The notes beneath the pieces are model-generated. The model was given only the letters and a program-made list of their open reading frames with translations, was not told where the DNA came from and ran no database searches. From Streptomyces aculeolatus (GTDB lineage Bacteria; Actinomycetota; Actinomycetes; Streptomycetales; Streptomycetaceae): 64,000 bases of DNA. Where the stretch lies: positions 1-64,000 of the forward strand of contig NZ_JAINRD010000025.1 in NCBI RefSeq assembly GCF_020400605.1, given 5' to 3'. A program made the translations under genes and the position numbers. Below are positions 42,272 through 48,898 of the stretch, piece after piece (the first letter of the stretch is position 1; every line of letters starts with the position of its first letter).

Positions 42272-43030
42272 ATGCCCCCGCGCACGACCGACCGCCGGCG
42301 CGCCTACGCCGCCTGGCTGTCCGACCCGGGTTTCGCCACCGCCGAGATCGTGGCCGCCGCCGGGTACGGCGCCGTGGTGCTCGACATCGAGCACGGCGCC
42401 TTCGACCTCGCCGACCTGGAGCGCTTCATCCCGTTCCTGCGCCGGCTCGACCTCGACGTGCTCGCCAAGGTCCTCGGCCCCGAACGCGGCCCGATCCAGC
42501 AGGCGCTGGACTTCGGCGCCACGGCCGTGGTCGTGCCGCACGTGGAGAGCGCGGCGCACGCCGCCGAGGTCTGCTCGTACGGCAAGTTCCCCCCGCTGGG
42601 CGACCGCAGCTTCGCGGGCGGCAGGACCGCGGGCTACGGCGGGTTCGACGACGACTGGATCGCCCGCCAGGACCGCGAGACCCGGGTCTACCCCATGATC
42701 GAGGACGCGGGGGCCATCGAGGAAATCGAGAAGATCCTCGAACTGCCGGTGGTCGACGGGGTGTTCGTCGGCCCCAGCGACCTGTCGATGCGCCGCTCCC
42801 GCGGCGCGTACACCCGCAGCGAGGCGGACTTCGCCGACCTCGCCGCCATCGCGGACGCCGCCCGGGCCGCCGGCAAGCCGTGGGTGCTGCCGGCCTGGTC
42901 CGCGGCGGAGAAGGCGTTCGCGCTCGCGCACGGCGCCGACCAGCTGGTGCTGACCATGCAGCACGGCGCGCTGCTCGCCGGGTTCAGCGCCGCGGTCGCC
43001 GAGACCGACGAACTGGCCGGCCGCCCCTGA
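42272..43030 (+). CDS. HpcH/HpaI family class II aldolase
   Basis: 252 residues, a TIM-barrel aldolase that reversibly splits 2-keto-hydroxy acids to pyruvate plus an aldehyde. Landmarks are AVVLDIEHGAFD, VVPHVESAAHAAE, and the metal ligands Glu in VYPMIEDAG and Asp in VDGVFVGPSDLSM. A strong GAGGAGG precedes the ATG. It lies directly behind the GntR operator and shares the regulator with the importer. It is probably a late step that releases pyruvate or a related acid from the imported compound. Confidence 0.9.
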   Translation: MPPRTTDRRRAYAAWLSDPGFATAEIVAAAGYGAVVLDIEHGAFDLADLERFIPFLRRLDLDVLAKVLGPERGPIQQALDFGATAVVVPHVESAAHAAEVCSYGKFPPLGDRSFAGGRTAGYGGFDDDWIARQDRETRVYPMIEDAGAIEEIEKILELPVVDGVFVGPSDLSMRRSRGAYTRSEADFADLAAIADAARAAGKPWVLPAWSAAEKAFALAHGADQLVLTMQHGALLAGFSAAVAETDELAGRP

Positions 43031-43078
43031 CCCGGCCGCCGGCCGGCACCCGTTCCACGACACGAAAGGCACCACCTC

Positions 43079-43870
43079 ATGCTCGCCACCGTCGCCCAGT
43101 TCGCCGCCACCACCGACAAGGCCGCCAACCTGGAGGCCGCCGCCGGTCTCGTCGCCACCGCCGCCGCGCGCGGCTCCGACCTCGTCGTCCTCCCCGAGAA
43201 CTCCATGTACGCCGACCCCGACCCGCAGGCCGAGACGGCGAGCAAGGCCGAGGCGGTCGACGGCCCGTTCGCCACGGCGATCGCCGCGCTGGCCAAGGAG
43301 CACGGCGTCGCGATCGTCGCCGGGATGACGGAGGCCGCGGCCGGCGGGGGCAAGCCCAGCAACACCGTGCTGGCCGTGGACGGCACCGGCGAGCAGTTCG
43401 GCGTCTACCGCAAGGTGCACCTCTACGACGCCTTCGGCTACCGCGAGTCCGACCGCGTCCAGGCGCAGCCCGCCAAGGCGCTGACCTTCCGCCTCGGCGG
43501 CCTCACCGTCGGTGTCATGACCTGCTACGACCTGCGCTTCCCGGAGATGGCCCGGTTCCTGGTCGACGCCGGCGCCGAGGCCCTCGTCGTACCCGCCGCC
43601 TGGGTCGCGGGACCGGTCAAGGAGGACCACTGGACCACGCTGCTGCGGGCCCGGGCGATCGAGAACACCGTGTACGTCCTCGGCTGCGGCCAGACGGGAC
43701 CCGTCTCGTGCGGGCAGAGCGCCATCATCGACCCCATGGGCCAGATCGCCGCGTCCGCCGGTGAGACGCCCGGAGTGGCGTCCGCGGTACTGGACGCCGC
43801 GCGGGTCGCGGAGGTACGCGCGAAGAACCCGAGCCTCGCCAACCGCCGCTTCTCCGTGACGTTCGACTGA
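43079..43870 (+). CDS. Carbon-nitrogen hydrolase (nitrilase superfamily amidase)
   Basis: 263 residues with the complete catalytic triad Glu40 (VVLPENSMY), Lys112 (VYRKVHLYDAFGY) and Cys149 (TCYDLRFPE). The PE, YRK and CYD contexts match omega-amidase/Nit2-like amidases, which release ammonia from amides. It follows the aldolase by 48 nt and precedes a strong terminator. Together with the creatininase-family enzyme it gives the pathway two different C-N bond hydrolases. Confidence 0.93.
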   Translation: MLATVAQFAATTDKAANLEAAAGLVATAAARGSDLVVLPENSMYADPDPQAETASKAEAVDGPFATAIAALAKEHGVAIVAGMTEAAAGGGKPSNTVLAVDGTGEQFGVYRKVHLYDAFGYRESDRVQAQPAKALTFRLGGLTVGVMTCYDLRFPEMARFLVDAGAEALVVPAAWVAGPVKEDHWTTLLRARAIENTVYVLGCGQTGPVSCGQSAIIDPMGQIAASAGETPGVASAVLDAARVAEVRAKNPSLANRRFSVTFD

Positions 43871-43912
43871 CGGCGGGACCTGAGGCAGCAGCCGCGCGTG
43901 GACCGTGGACGG

Positions 43913-43934
43913 CGCTCCCCCGAAGGGGGGAGCG
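43913..43934 (+). terminator. Hairpin after the C-N hydrolase gene
   Basis: CGCTCCCCC (43913-43921) and GGGGGAGCG (43926-43934) form a perfect 9-bp stem with a GAAG tetraloop, 43 nt after the stop codon. It marks the right end of the catabolic cluster. Confidence 0.75.
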
Positions 43935-44001
43935 GACGTCGCGGAGAAGCCGTACATTGAGAGCGGCCTGTCGAGTTCCGCGGCCCGGAGGAGGAGCGGG
44001 C

Positions 44002-44268
44002 GTGGGCGAACCGCCGGAATTAGAGGTGTCCGTCTCAGCCGGGAGTGATCGATTCGCCCCGGACGACGACCGTTGGCTTTCCCAGACCCGGCTGCTGCAC
44101 CAGGACCTGGCGCGCACTGCCGAACGCCTGGCGCTCCACACGCGGGACACTTCCGGTACGAAGGGCGGCGGCCTGGAGCACGGGCTGCGCGGTGCGGGCA
44201 AGGCGACGGCGGAGCCTGCCGAAGACCTGGCGGAGGAGCAGCGGGAGGACATAGACCCGCGTGAGTGA
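44002..44268 (+). CDS. Truncated EACC1-like conflict-system component
   Basis: 88 residues. The first about 55 (ELEVSVSAGSDRFAPDDDRW, LSQTRLLHQDLARTAERL, then GTKGGG) resemble the amino half of effector-associated constant component 1 (EACC1), which accompanies caspase- or trypsin-like effectors in actinobacterial conflict systems. The hydrophobic second half expected in that family is replaced by a hydrophilic run ending DIDPRE. GGAGGAGGAG precedes the GTG. Codon 7 is TTA. The assignment is by remembered pattern only. The gene is probably a relic together with the caspase tail that follows 6 nt later. Confidence 0.5.
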   Translation: MGEPPELEVSVSAGSDRFAPDDDRWLSQTRLLHQDLARTAERLALHTRDTSGTKGGGLEHGLRGAGKATAEPAEDLAEEQREDIDPRE

Positions 44269-44274
44269 GCCGGG

Positions 44275-45063
44275 ATGCGCCACGGGGCCGTCGGCCACGA
44301 CGGGTTCGTCACCGTCACCGACGTCTACCAGTACGTGCACGCAAGGCTCAAGCCACGTCATCAGCAGCCGCTGATGAAGACGGACGGCCAGGCCGGCCAG
44401 GTGTGGCTGGCGCGCAGGCCGCTGCGGCGGGAGACCACCTCCGCCCGGACCGACGACAGTCCCGCACCAGCACCCGCCCCAGCAGCCGCAGCCGCAGCCG
44501 CAGTGGACGTGCGTCCCGTGTTCACCGACCTCCGGGGACGCGCCGTCCGCGCGCGGGCCGAAAGCCACTTCTCCGGAGTGGTCCACGTCTTCACCCGCGG
44601 CTCGACGGTGCTGAGCATCCACCGGGACAGGCTGATCGAAGCCGGTGAGGGGACCGAGGTCACCGCCGTGCTGTCGGCGCGGCCCAAGCACGTCCGCAGC
44701 ACTCCGAGCGAGGACGGCGACGCCCTGTTCGAACTGCCCGACGGCATGGGTACCGTGCGGTGGAGCGCGAGCCAGTTGCGGGAGTCCACCCTCCTCTTCC
44801 GAAGGATCAGGGAACGATGGGCGTTTCAACGCATGCGCCGCTTCCTGCTGCTGCCCGTGCTCCCCGTCACTCGCATGATGATGACCGTGAGCGTGGATGA
44901 GGACGAAACCCCGCCAGGGGCGGGACCCGTCACTGCCGGGGGCCGTGCGCCCGAAGTCCACGCGCACGTGCGGTCCGAGGGTGACCGGCCCGAGTTCGAG
45001 CTGTCGATCCCCCTCCTCGACTACCACATCCCCCGCATCAAGCAGGGCCTCCCCCCCTTTTGA
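44275..45063 (+). CDS. Caspase-like protease tail plus unknown domain (N-terminally truncated)
   Basis: 262 residues. Residues 1-48 (GHDGFVTVTDVYQYVHARL, QQPLMKTDGQAGQVWLARRP) match the last part of bacterial caspase/C14 domains. The His and Cys catalytic region that should precede it is missing, and the ATG sits right at the break. A Pro/Ala linker (about 62-76) leads to an unrecognised domain (77-262) with FSGVVHVFTRGSTVLSIHRD and LSIPLLDYHIPR. Either this is a pseudogene left by a deletion between it and the EACC1-like gene, or the tail domain is still used. No ribosome site is evident. Confidence 0.5.
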   Translation: MRHGAVGHDGFVTVTDVYQYVHARLKPRHQQPLMKTDGQAGQVWLARRPLRRETTSARTDDSPAPAPAPAAAAAAAVDVRPVFTDLRGRAVRARAESHFSGVVHVFTRGSTVLSIHRDRLIEAGEGTEVTAVLSARPKHVRSTPSEDGDALFELPDGMGTVRWSASQLRESTLLFRRIRERWAFQRMRRFLLLPVLPVTRMMMTVSVDEDETPPGAGPVTAGGRAPEVHAHVRSEGDRPEFELSIPLLDYHIPRIKQGLPPF

Positions 45064-45451
45064 CACACCGCAAGGCACTCCCCGGCCCGTCGATGTCATC
45101 GGCCCGCCGGCAGCCGGGCAGTGGGTCGCCGTCCGCACCCCGCAGGGAGTGCTGTGGCCGCGCGGCAGGGCGCGGTAGCCGACCGGTCGCTGCCGGCCGA
45201 GTGGGGGCCGTTCCGGGGGCGTTCGGCCTCGGCGGGCCCGCGAGCAAACCGGGCCGTAGCGTGCATTCGAGGCGGGTGCGGAGCGCGACGGCGCGCACAC
45301 AGCGAGGTGAACGACCCGGAAGCGAGCGTTTCCGGGTACTGCGGCGAAGGCGATAAATCCTCACGGTGGGTGGAGGCCCTACCCGGCCTCTGTCACCACA
45401 GGCCCACGCCGACCTGCTCACCCCACCTGCACGCGAGAAGGCGAGACTCAG
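45064..45451. other. Intergenic region, 388 bp
   Basis: No convincing gene. A TTT-ending stop region of the caspase fragment is followed by G+C-rich sequence. The part 45330-45451 (with GATAAATCC) probably holds the acyl-CoA dehydrogenase promoter, but I could not define its boxes. Confidence 0.4.
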
Positions 45452-46663
45452 ATGGACGGTTACTTCCTCACGGAGCGTCATATACGTCTCAGGGAGGAGG
45501 TCCGCACCTACGCGGAGCGCGAGGTCCGCCCCCGTGTCGCGGGGATGGAGGAGTCGCGGAGCGTGCAGTACGAGCTGTCCCGCGACATCGCCAGGCAGGG
45601 CTGGCTCGGCGTCACCGTCGAGGCGGAGTACGGCGGGATGGAGATGGGGCACCTCGCCAAAACGATCGTGATCGAGGAGCTTTCGCGCGTGAGCGCCGCC
45701 ATGGGCGCGATGGTGCAGGCGTCGCAGCTCGGCGTGGCGAAGATCGTGCACTTCGGCAGCGCGGTGCAGAAGAAGACGTGGCTGCCCCTGGTGTCCGCCG
45801 GCCTGTGCATGCCGACCATCGCCGTCACGGAGCCGACGTCCGGCAGCCATGTGCTGGGGATGTCGGCGAGCGCGGAACGCGTCGGCGACGAGTACATCCT
45901 CAACGGCCGCAAGGTGTTCGTCGGCAACAGCCACGTGGGTGATCTCCACGGCGTCGTCGTACGCACCGGAGCGGGCTCCAAGGGCCTCTCGGCGCTGCTC
46001 GTGGAGTCCGACCGCCCCGGCTGCATGCTGGGCCCGCACCGGCCCTCCATGGGCCTGCACGGCTTCAGCTTCGGCGAGGTGATCTTCGACAACTGCCGGG
46101 TGCCGGTGTCGAACCTGCTGGGGCAGGAGGGCGACGGGCTCTCGGTCGCGTACTCCTCCAGCATCCTGTACGGCCGGCCCAACCTCACCGCCGTCGCCCT
46201 CGGCATCCACCAGGCGCTCGTGGAGGAGACCACCGCGTTCGCGGCGCGGCAGATCCGCTACGGCAGGCCGCTGGCGGAGCTGGGCACGGTCAAGCAGCGG
46301 CTGGGGGAGATGCAGTCGCGGCTGATGACCGCGAGGCTGGCCGCGTACCACGCGACGCACCTGCTGGACCGCGGGCTGCCCTGCGACGCGGAGTTGCAGA
46401 ACGCCAAGCTCGTCAACGTCGAGTCCGCGCTCGACTCGGCGCGTACGGCGATGGAGGTGCACGGCGCGTGCGGGCTCTACCCGGAGATGTCCGTGGAGCG
46501 GTATCTGCGCGACGCGTACCACGTGTTACCGCCGGCGGGCACCTCAGACGTGCAGCGGCTGCGGCTGGCGGAGGTGGCACTCGGCGCGGACCACGAGCCG
46601 TGGTCGACGCGTCTCGCGCCCCACGCGGCGGCGCCCCAAGCGGTGGCGTCCCAGGCGGTGTGA
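45452..46663 (+). CDS. Acyl-CoA dehydrogenase family protein
   Basis: 403 residues, FAD-dependent. Landmarks are the amino helical domain (TERHIRLREEVRTYAEREVR), the beta domain AVTEPTSGSHV (the usual TEP-x-x-GS form) and the carboxyl catalytic segment YPEMSVERYLRDAYHVLPPA, followed by GTSDVQ. The Glu of PEMSVERYLRDA fits the catalytic base position of short-chain enzymes. Such proteins also act on carrier-bound or free substrates in secondary metabolism. Codon 359 is TTA (46526-46528). It stands alone, convergent with the conservon. Confidence 0.9.
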   Translation: MDGYFLTERHIRLREEVRTYAEREVRPRVAGMEESRSVQYELSRDIARQGWLGVTVEAEYGGMEMGHLAKTIVIEELSRVSAAMGAMVQASQLGVAKIVHFGSAVQKKTWLPLVSAGLCMPTIAVTEPTSGSHVLGMSASAERVGDEYILNGRKVFVGNSHVGDLHGVVVRTGAGSKGLSALLVESDRPGCMLGPHRPSMGLHGFSFGEVIFDNCRVPVSNLLGQEGDGLSVAYSSSILYGRPNLTAVALGIHQALVEETTAFAARQIRYGRPLAELGTVKQRLGEMQSRLMTARLAAYHATHLLDRGLPCDAELQNAKLVNVESALDSARTAMEVHGACGLYPEMSVERYLRDAYHVLPPAGTSDVQRLRLAEVALGADHEPWSTRLAPHAAAPQAVASQAV

Positions 46664-46794
46664 CGCGCCGCGTCCGGCGGAGAGGCGGGCGGCGGTGAAG
46701 CGCGGGGCGGCGGTGACGGCGCCGCCCGCCCGCCGGTCCGGGCGCCGGGCGCGCGGGGAGGCGCGGCGCGGGCCGCGGGCCCGAGCGCGGGGGC

Positions 46795-46815
46795 CCGGGG
46801 GCGCGCAGCCCCCGG
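46795..46815. terminator. Bidirectional hairpin between acyl-CoA dehydrogenase and conservon
   Basis: CCGGGGGC (46795-46802) and GCCCCCGG (46808-46815) form a perfect 8-bp stem with a 5-nt loop in the 182-bp gap between the two convergent stop codons. Confidence 0.6.
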
Positions 46816-46845
46816 ACCGCCCCCGCGGCGCGAACGCGGGGGCCT

Positions 46846-47466
46846 TCAGCTCGCCGCCCGGCCCCGGCTGCGCTCTTCGAGGATCTCCATCAGCGAACGG
46901 GCCTGGGTCTTGATGAACTCCAGCCCCTCCTGCGCCTGCCGCCCCCACGGGCGCGGCTCGGTGTCCACCACGCACACGGTGCCCAGCGTCACGTCCGTCA
47001 CCGGGTCGATGAGCGGCGCGCCCATGTAGGTGCGGATGCCGATCTGGTCCACCACCGGGTTGCCCGCGAAGCGCGGGTACGCGCACACGTCGGGCAGCAC
47101 GAGCGCGGTGCGCCGGCCGACGACGTGCGGGCAGTAGCCGTGGTCGCGGTCCATGATCCGGCTGACCTCCGGCTTGCCGCCGGGCTGGTCGGCGAGGCTG
47201 GGGTCGGCCCAGTCGGCGGGCGGCGCGTACAGGCCGGTGAAGTACTGGTGGTCCGTGATCAGGTTGACCATCGCGTACGGGGTCCCGCCCAGCTGGGCCA
47301 GCGAGGCGGCGCCCTCGGCGAGGCGGGCGGCGAAGGCGTCGAACTCCGGGTCCGGGCGGTCGCCCAGGCCGAGTTCGTGCAGCCGCTGCTTGCGCCGCTC
47401 CAGCTCCTGGTCCTGCTCCCCGTCGGTCATCAGATGGCGGGCGGTGTGGTGGTCGAAGGTCGTCAT
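46846..47466 (-). CDS. GAF-domain protein, fifth gene of the conservon
   Basis: 206 residues. A short amino helix region (ELERRKQRLHELGLGDRPDP) is followed by a GAF domain (about 45-190: SLAQLGGTPYAMVNLITDHQ, DVCAYPRFAGNPVVDQIGIR, TYMGAPLIDPVTDVTLGTVC). GAF domains bind small molecules, haem or cyclic nucleotides; DHGYCPHVV holds a Cys-His pair that could ligate something. The ATG overlaps the cvnD stop (ATGA). In other conservons the extra gene is a cytochrome P450, so here the GAF protein is the specialised member. Confidence 0.88.
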   Translation of the reverse strand: MTTFDHHTARHLMTDGEQDQELERRKQRLHELGLGDRPDPEFDAFAARLAEGAASLAQLGGTPYAMVNLITDHQYFTGLYAPPADWADPSLADQPGGKPEVSRIMDRDHGYCPHVVGRRTALVLPDVCAYPRFAGNPVVDQIGIRTYMGAPLIDPVTDVTLGTVCVVDTEPRPWGRQAQEGLEFIKTQARSLMEILEERSRGRAAS

Positions 47467-48140
47467 GCGGGGCTCCTCGGTGGGGAGGTGGGCACGGGCT
47501 GTGCGGACTCGGACGCGGACGCCGCCCCGGCCTCGGCCGCCGGCTCCGCCGGGGGTGCGGCCCTGGCGGCCACGGACCGGGCGTGCGCGTGCTCGACCAG
47601 CTTGATCAGCAGGTGGCGCGCGGAGCTGGTGGCGCGGGCGTCGCAGCACATCACCGGGGTGTCGCTGCGCAGATGGAGCGCGGCCTTCACCTCTTCCGGG
47701 GTGTAGTGGTAGGCGTCGTCGAACTCGTTGATGCCCACCACGAACGGCAGGCCGCGCCGCTCGAAGTACTCGACGGCCGCGAAGCAGTCCGCGAGCCGCC
47801 GGGTGTCGGCGAGGACGACGGCGCCGATGGCGCCGCTCGCGAGGTGGTCCCACATGAACCAGAACCGCTTCTGGCCCGGCGTGCCGAACAGCAGCAGCAT
47901 CAGGTGGTGGGCGCTGAGGGTGATGCGGCCGAAGTCCATGGCGACGGTGGTCGCGTCCTTCTCCGGCACCCCGTCCAGGCTGTCGTGGTCGACGCTCGCG
48001 GCGGTCAGGGTCTCCTCGGTCGTCAGCGGCGGGATCTCGCTCACCGCACCGACCATCGTGGTCTTGCCGACCCCGAACCCGCCGGCTATCACGATCTTCA
48101 GCGGGACGAAGGAGTCGTCAGAGATTGCGTAGTCCGACAA
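47463..48140 (-). CDS. cvnD: Conservon small GTPase (CvnD)
   Basis: 225 residues of the Ras-like, MglA-related CvnD family. G1 is IVIAGGFGVGKTTMVG (residues 16-31), the switch/G3 region is AMDFGRITL ... LLFGTPGQKRFWFMW, and the base-recognition region is VVGINEFDDAY. A Pro/Ala-rich tail of about 45 residues follows. The start is TTG at 48140, overlapping cvnC by 23 nt, with GGAGAAGG upstream. It works with CvnA-C as a membrane-linked switch resembling eukaryotic G-protein signalling. Confidence 0.93.
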   Translation of the reverse strand: MSDYAISDDSFVPLKIVIAGGFGVGKTTMVGAVSEIPPLTTEETLTAASVDHDSLDGVPEKDATTVAMDFGRITLSAHHLMLLLFGTPGQKRFWFMWDHLASGAIGAVVLADTRRLADCFAAVEYFERRGLPFVVGINEFDDAYHYTPEEVKAALHLRSDTPVMCCDARATSSARHLLIKLVEHAHARSVAARAAPPAEPAAEAGAASASESAQPVPTSPPRSPA

Positions 48141-48486
48141 GGACCTTCTCCAGTAGGTATGGGTCGGTGGGGTCGGGCGGGCCCGCGGGCGCCGTCAGGA
48201 TGAGCGCGCAGGTGTCGAGCAGGTCGCACAGCAGGATCTTGGTGACCGCCACCGGCAGCCCGAGCCGGCCGGCCACCTCCGCCACCGAGCGCGGGCCCGC
48301 GCGGCACTCCCGCAGCGTCTCGTCGTGCTCCGGCGTCAGCGGCACCCGGGGCAGCGTCCTGGCCGCGATGACCAGGGTCTCCAGGGCCAGCCGGCGGGTC
48401 GGCGCGGTGCGCCCGCCGGTGACCGCGTACGGGCGTAACCGCGGGGCGCCGTCGGTCACCCAGGGGGCGTCGTCGTACGACGTCAT
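48118..48486 (-). CDS. cvnC: Conservon DUF742 protein (CvnC)
   Basis: 122 residues of DUF742. PRLRPYAVTGGRTAPTRRLA is the conserved amino motif, followed by a winged-helix-like core (RSVAEVAGRLGLPVAVTKIL) and YLLEKVLVGLRNL at the end. It may act as an adaptor between CvnB and CvnD. Codon 17 is TTA (complement of 48436-48438), the only one in the conservon, so the whole switch could be limited by bldA. Confidence 0.93.
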   Translation of the reverse strand: MTSYDDAPWVTDGAPRLRPYAVTGGRTAPTRRLALETLVIAARTLPRVPLTPEHDETLRECRAGPRSVAEVAGRLGLPVAVTKILLCDLLDTCALILTAPAGPPDPTDPYLLEKVLVGLRNL

Positions 48487-48493
48487 GTCCCGG

Positions 48494-48898
48494 TCACCGG
48501 GCGTGGCCAGGGGCCGCGGTCACGGCCGTCCGCGCGGGCGAGGTGAGGTGCGTCGGGACGCGCTTGACCAACTGGCCCATCTCGTAGCCGATCACGCCCA
48601 GGTCCGCGTCCGGCTCCGCGAGCACCGCCAGCACGGCGCCGGGGCCCGCCGCCATCACGCAGAGCACCACGTCCTCGTGCTCCACGAGCACCTGGCGCAC
48701 GCCGCGCACGGTGTCGGTCCCGATGCCGGCACCGAGCGAGAAGAGCCCGGTGGCCACCGCGGCGAGCCGGTCGGCGGAGGCGGTGTCGAGGTCGTGGGCG
48801 TGCATGCGCACGCCGTCCGTCGAGGCGACGACGGCGCTGCGCGCGCTGGCGACCTGCTGGACGAAGTTGGCCAGAAGCCAGTCGAGGCTTTCGCTCAC
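48494..48898 (-). CDS. cvnB: Conservon roadblock/LC7 protein (CvnB)
   Basis: 134 residues forming one roadblock/LC7 domain (LDWLLANFVQQVASARSAVV, then ASTDGVRMHAHDL ... VLCVMAAGPGAVLAVLAEPD). Relatives such as MglB are GTPase-activating or scaffold proteins for Ras-like GTPases, so it probably modulates CvnD. The GTG overlaps the cvnA stop (GTGA). Confidence 0.93.
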   Translation of the reverse strand: MSESLDWLLANFVQQVASARSAVVASTDGVRMHAHDLDTASADRLAAVATGLFSLGAGIGTDTVRGVRQVLVEHEDVVLCVMAAGPGAVLAVLAEPDADLGVIGYEMGQLVKRVPTHLTSPARTAVTAAPGHAR

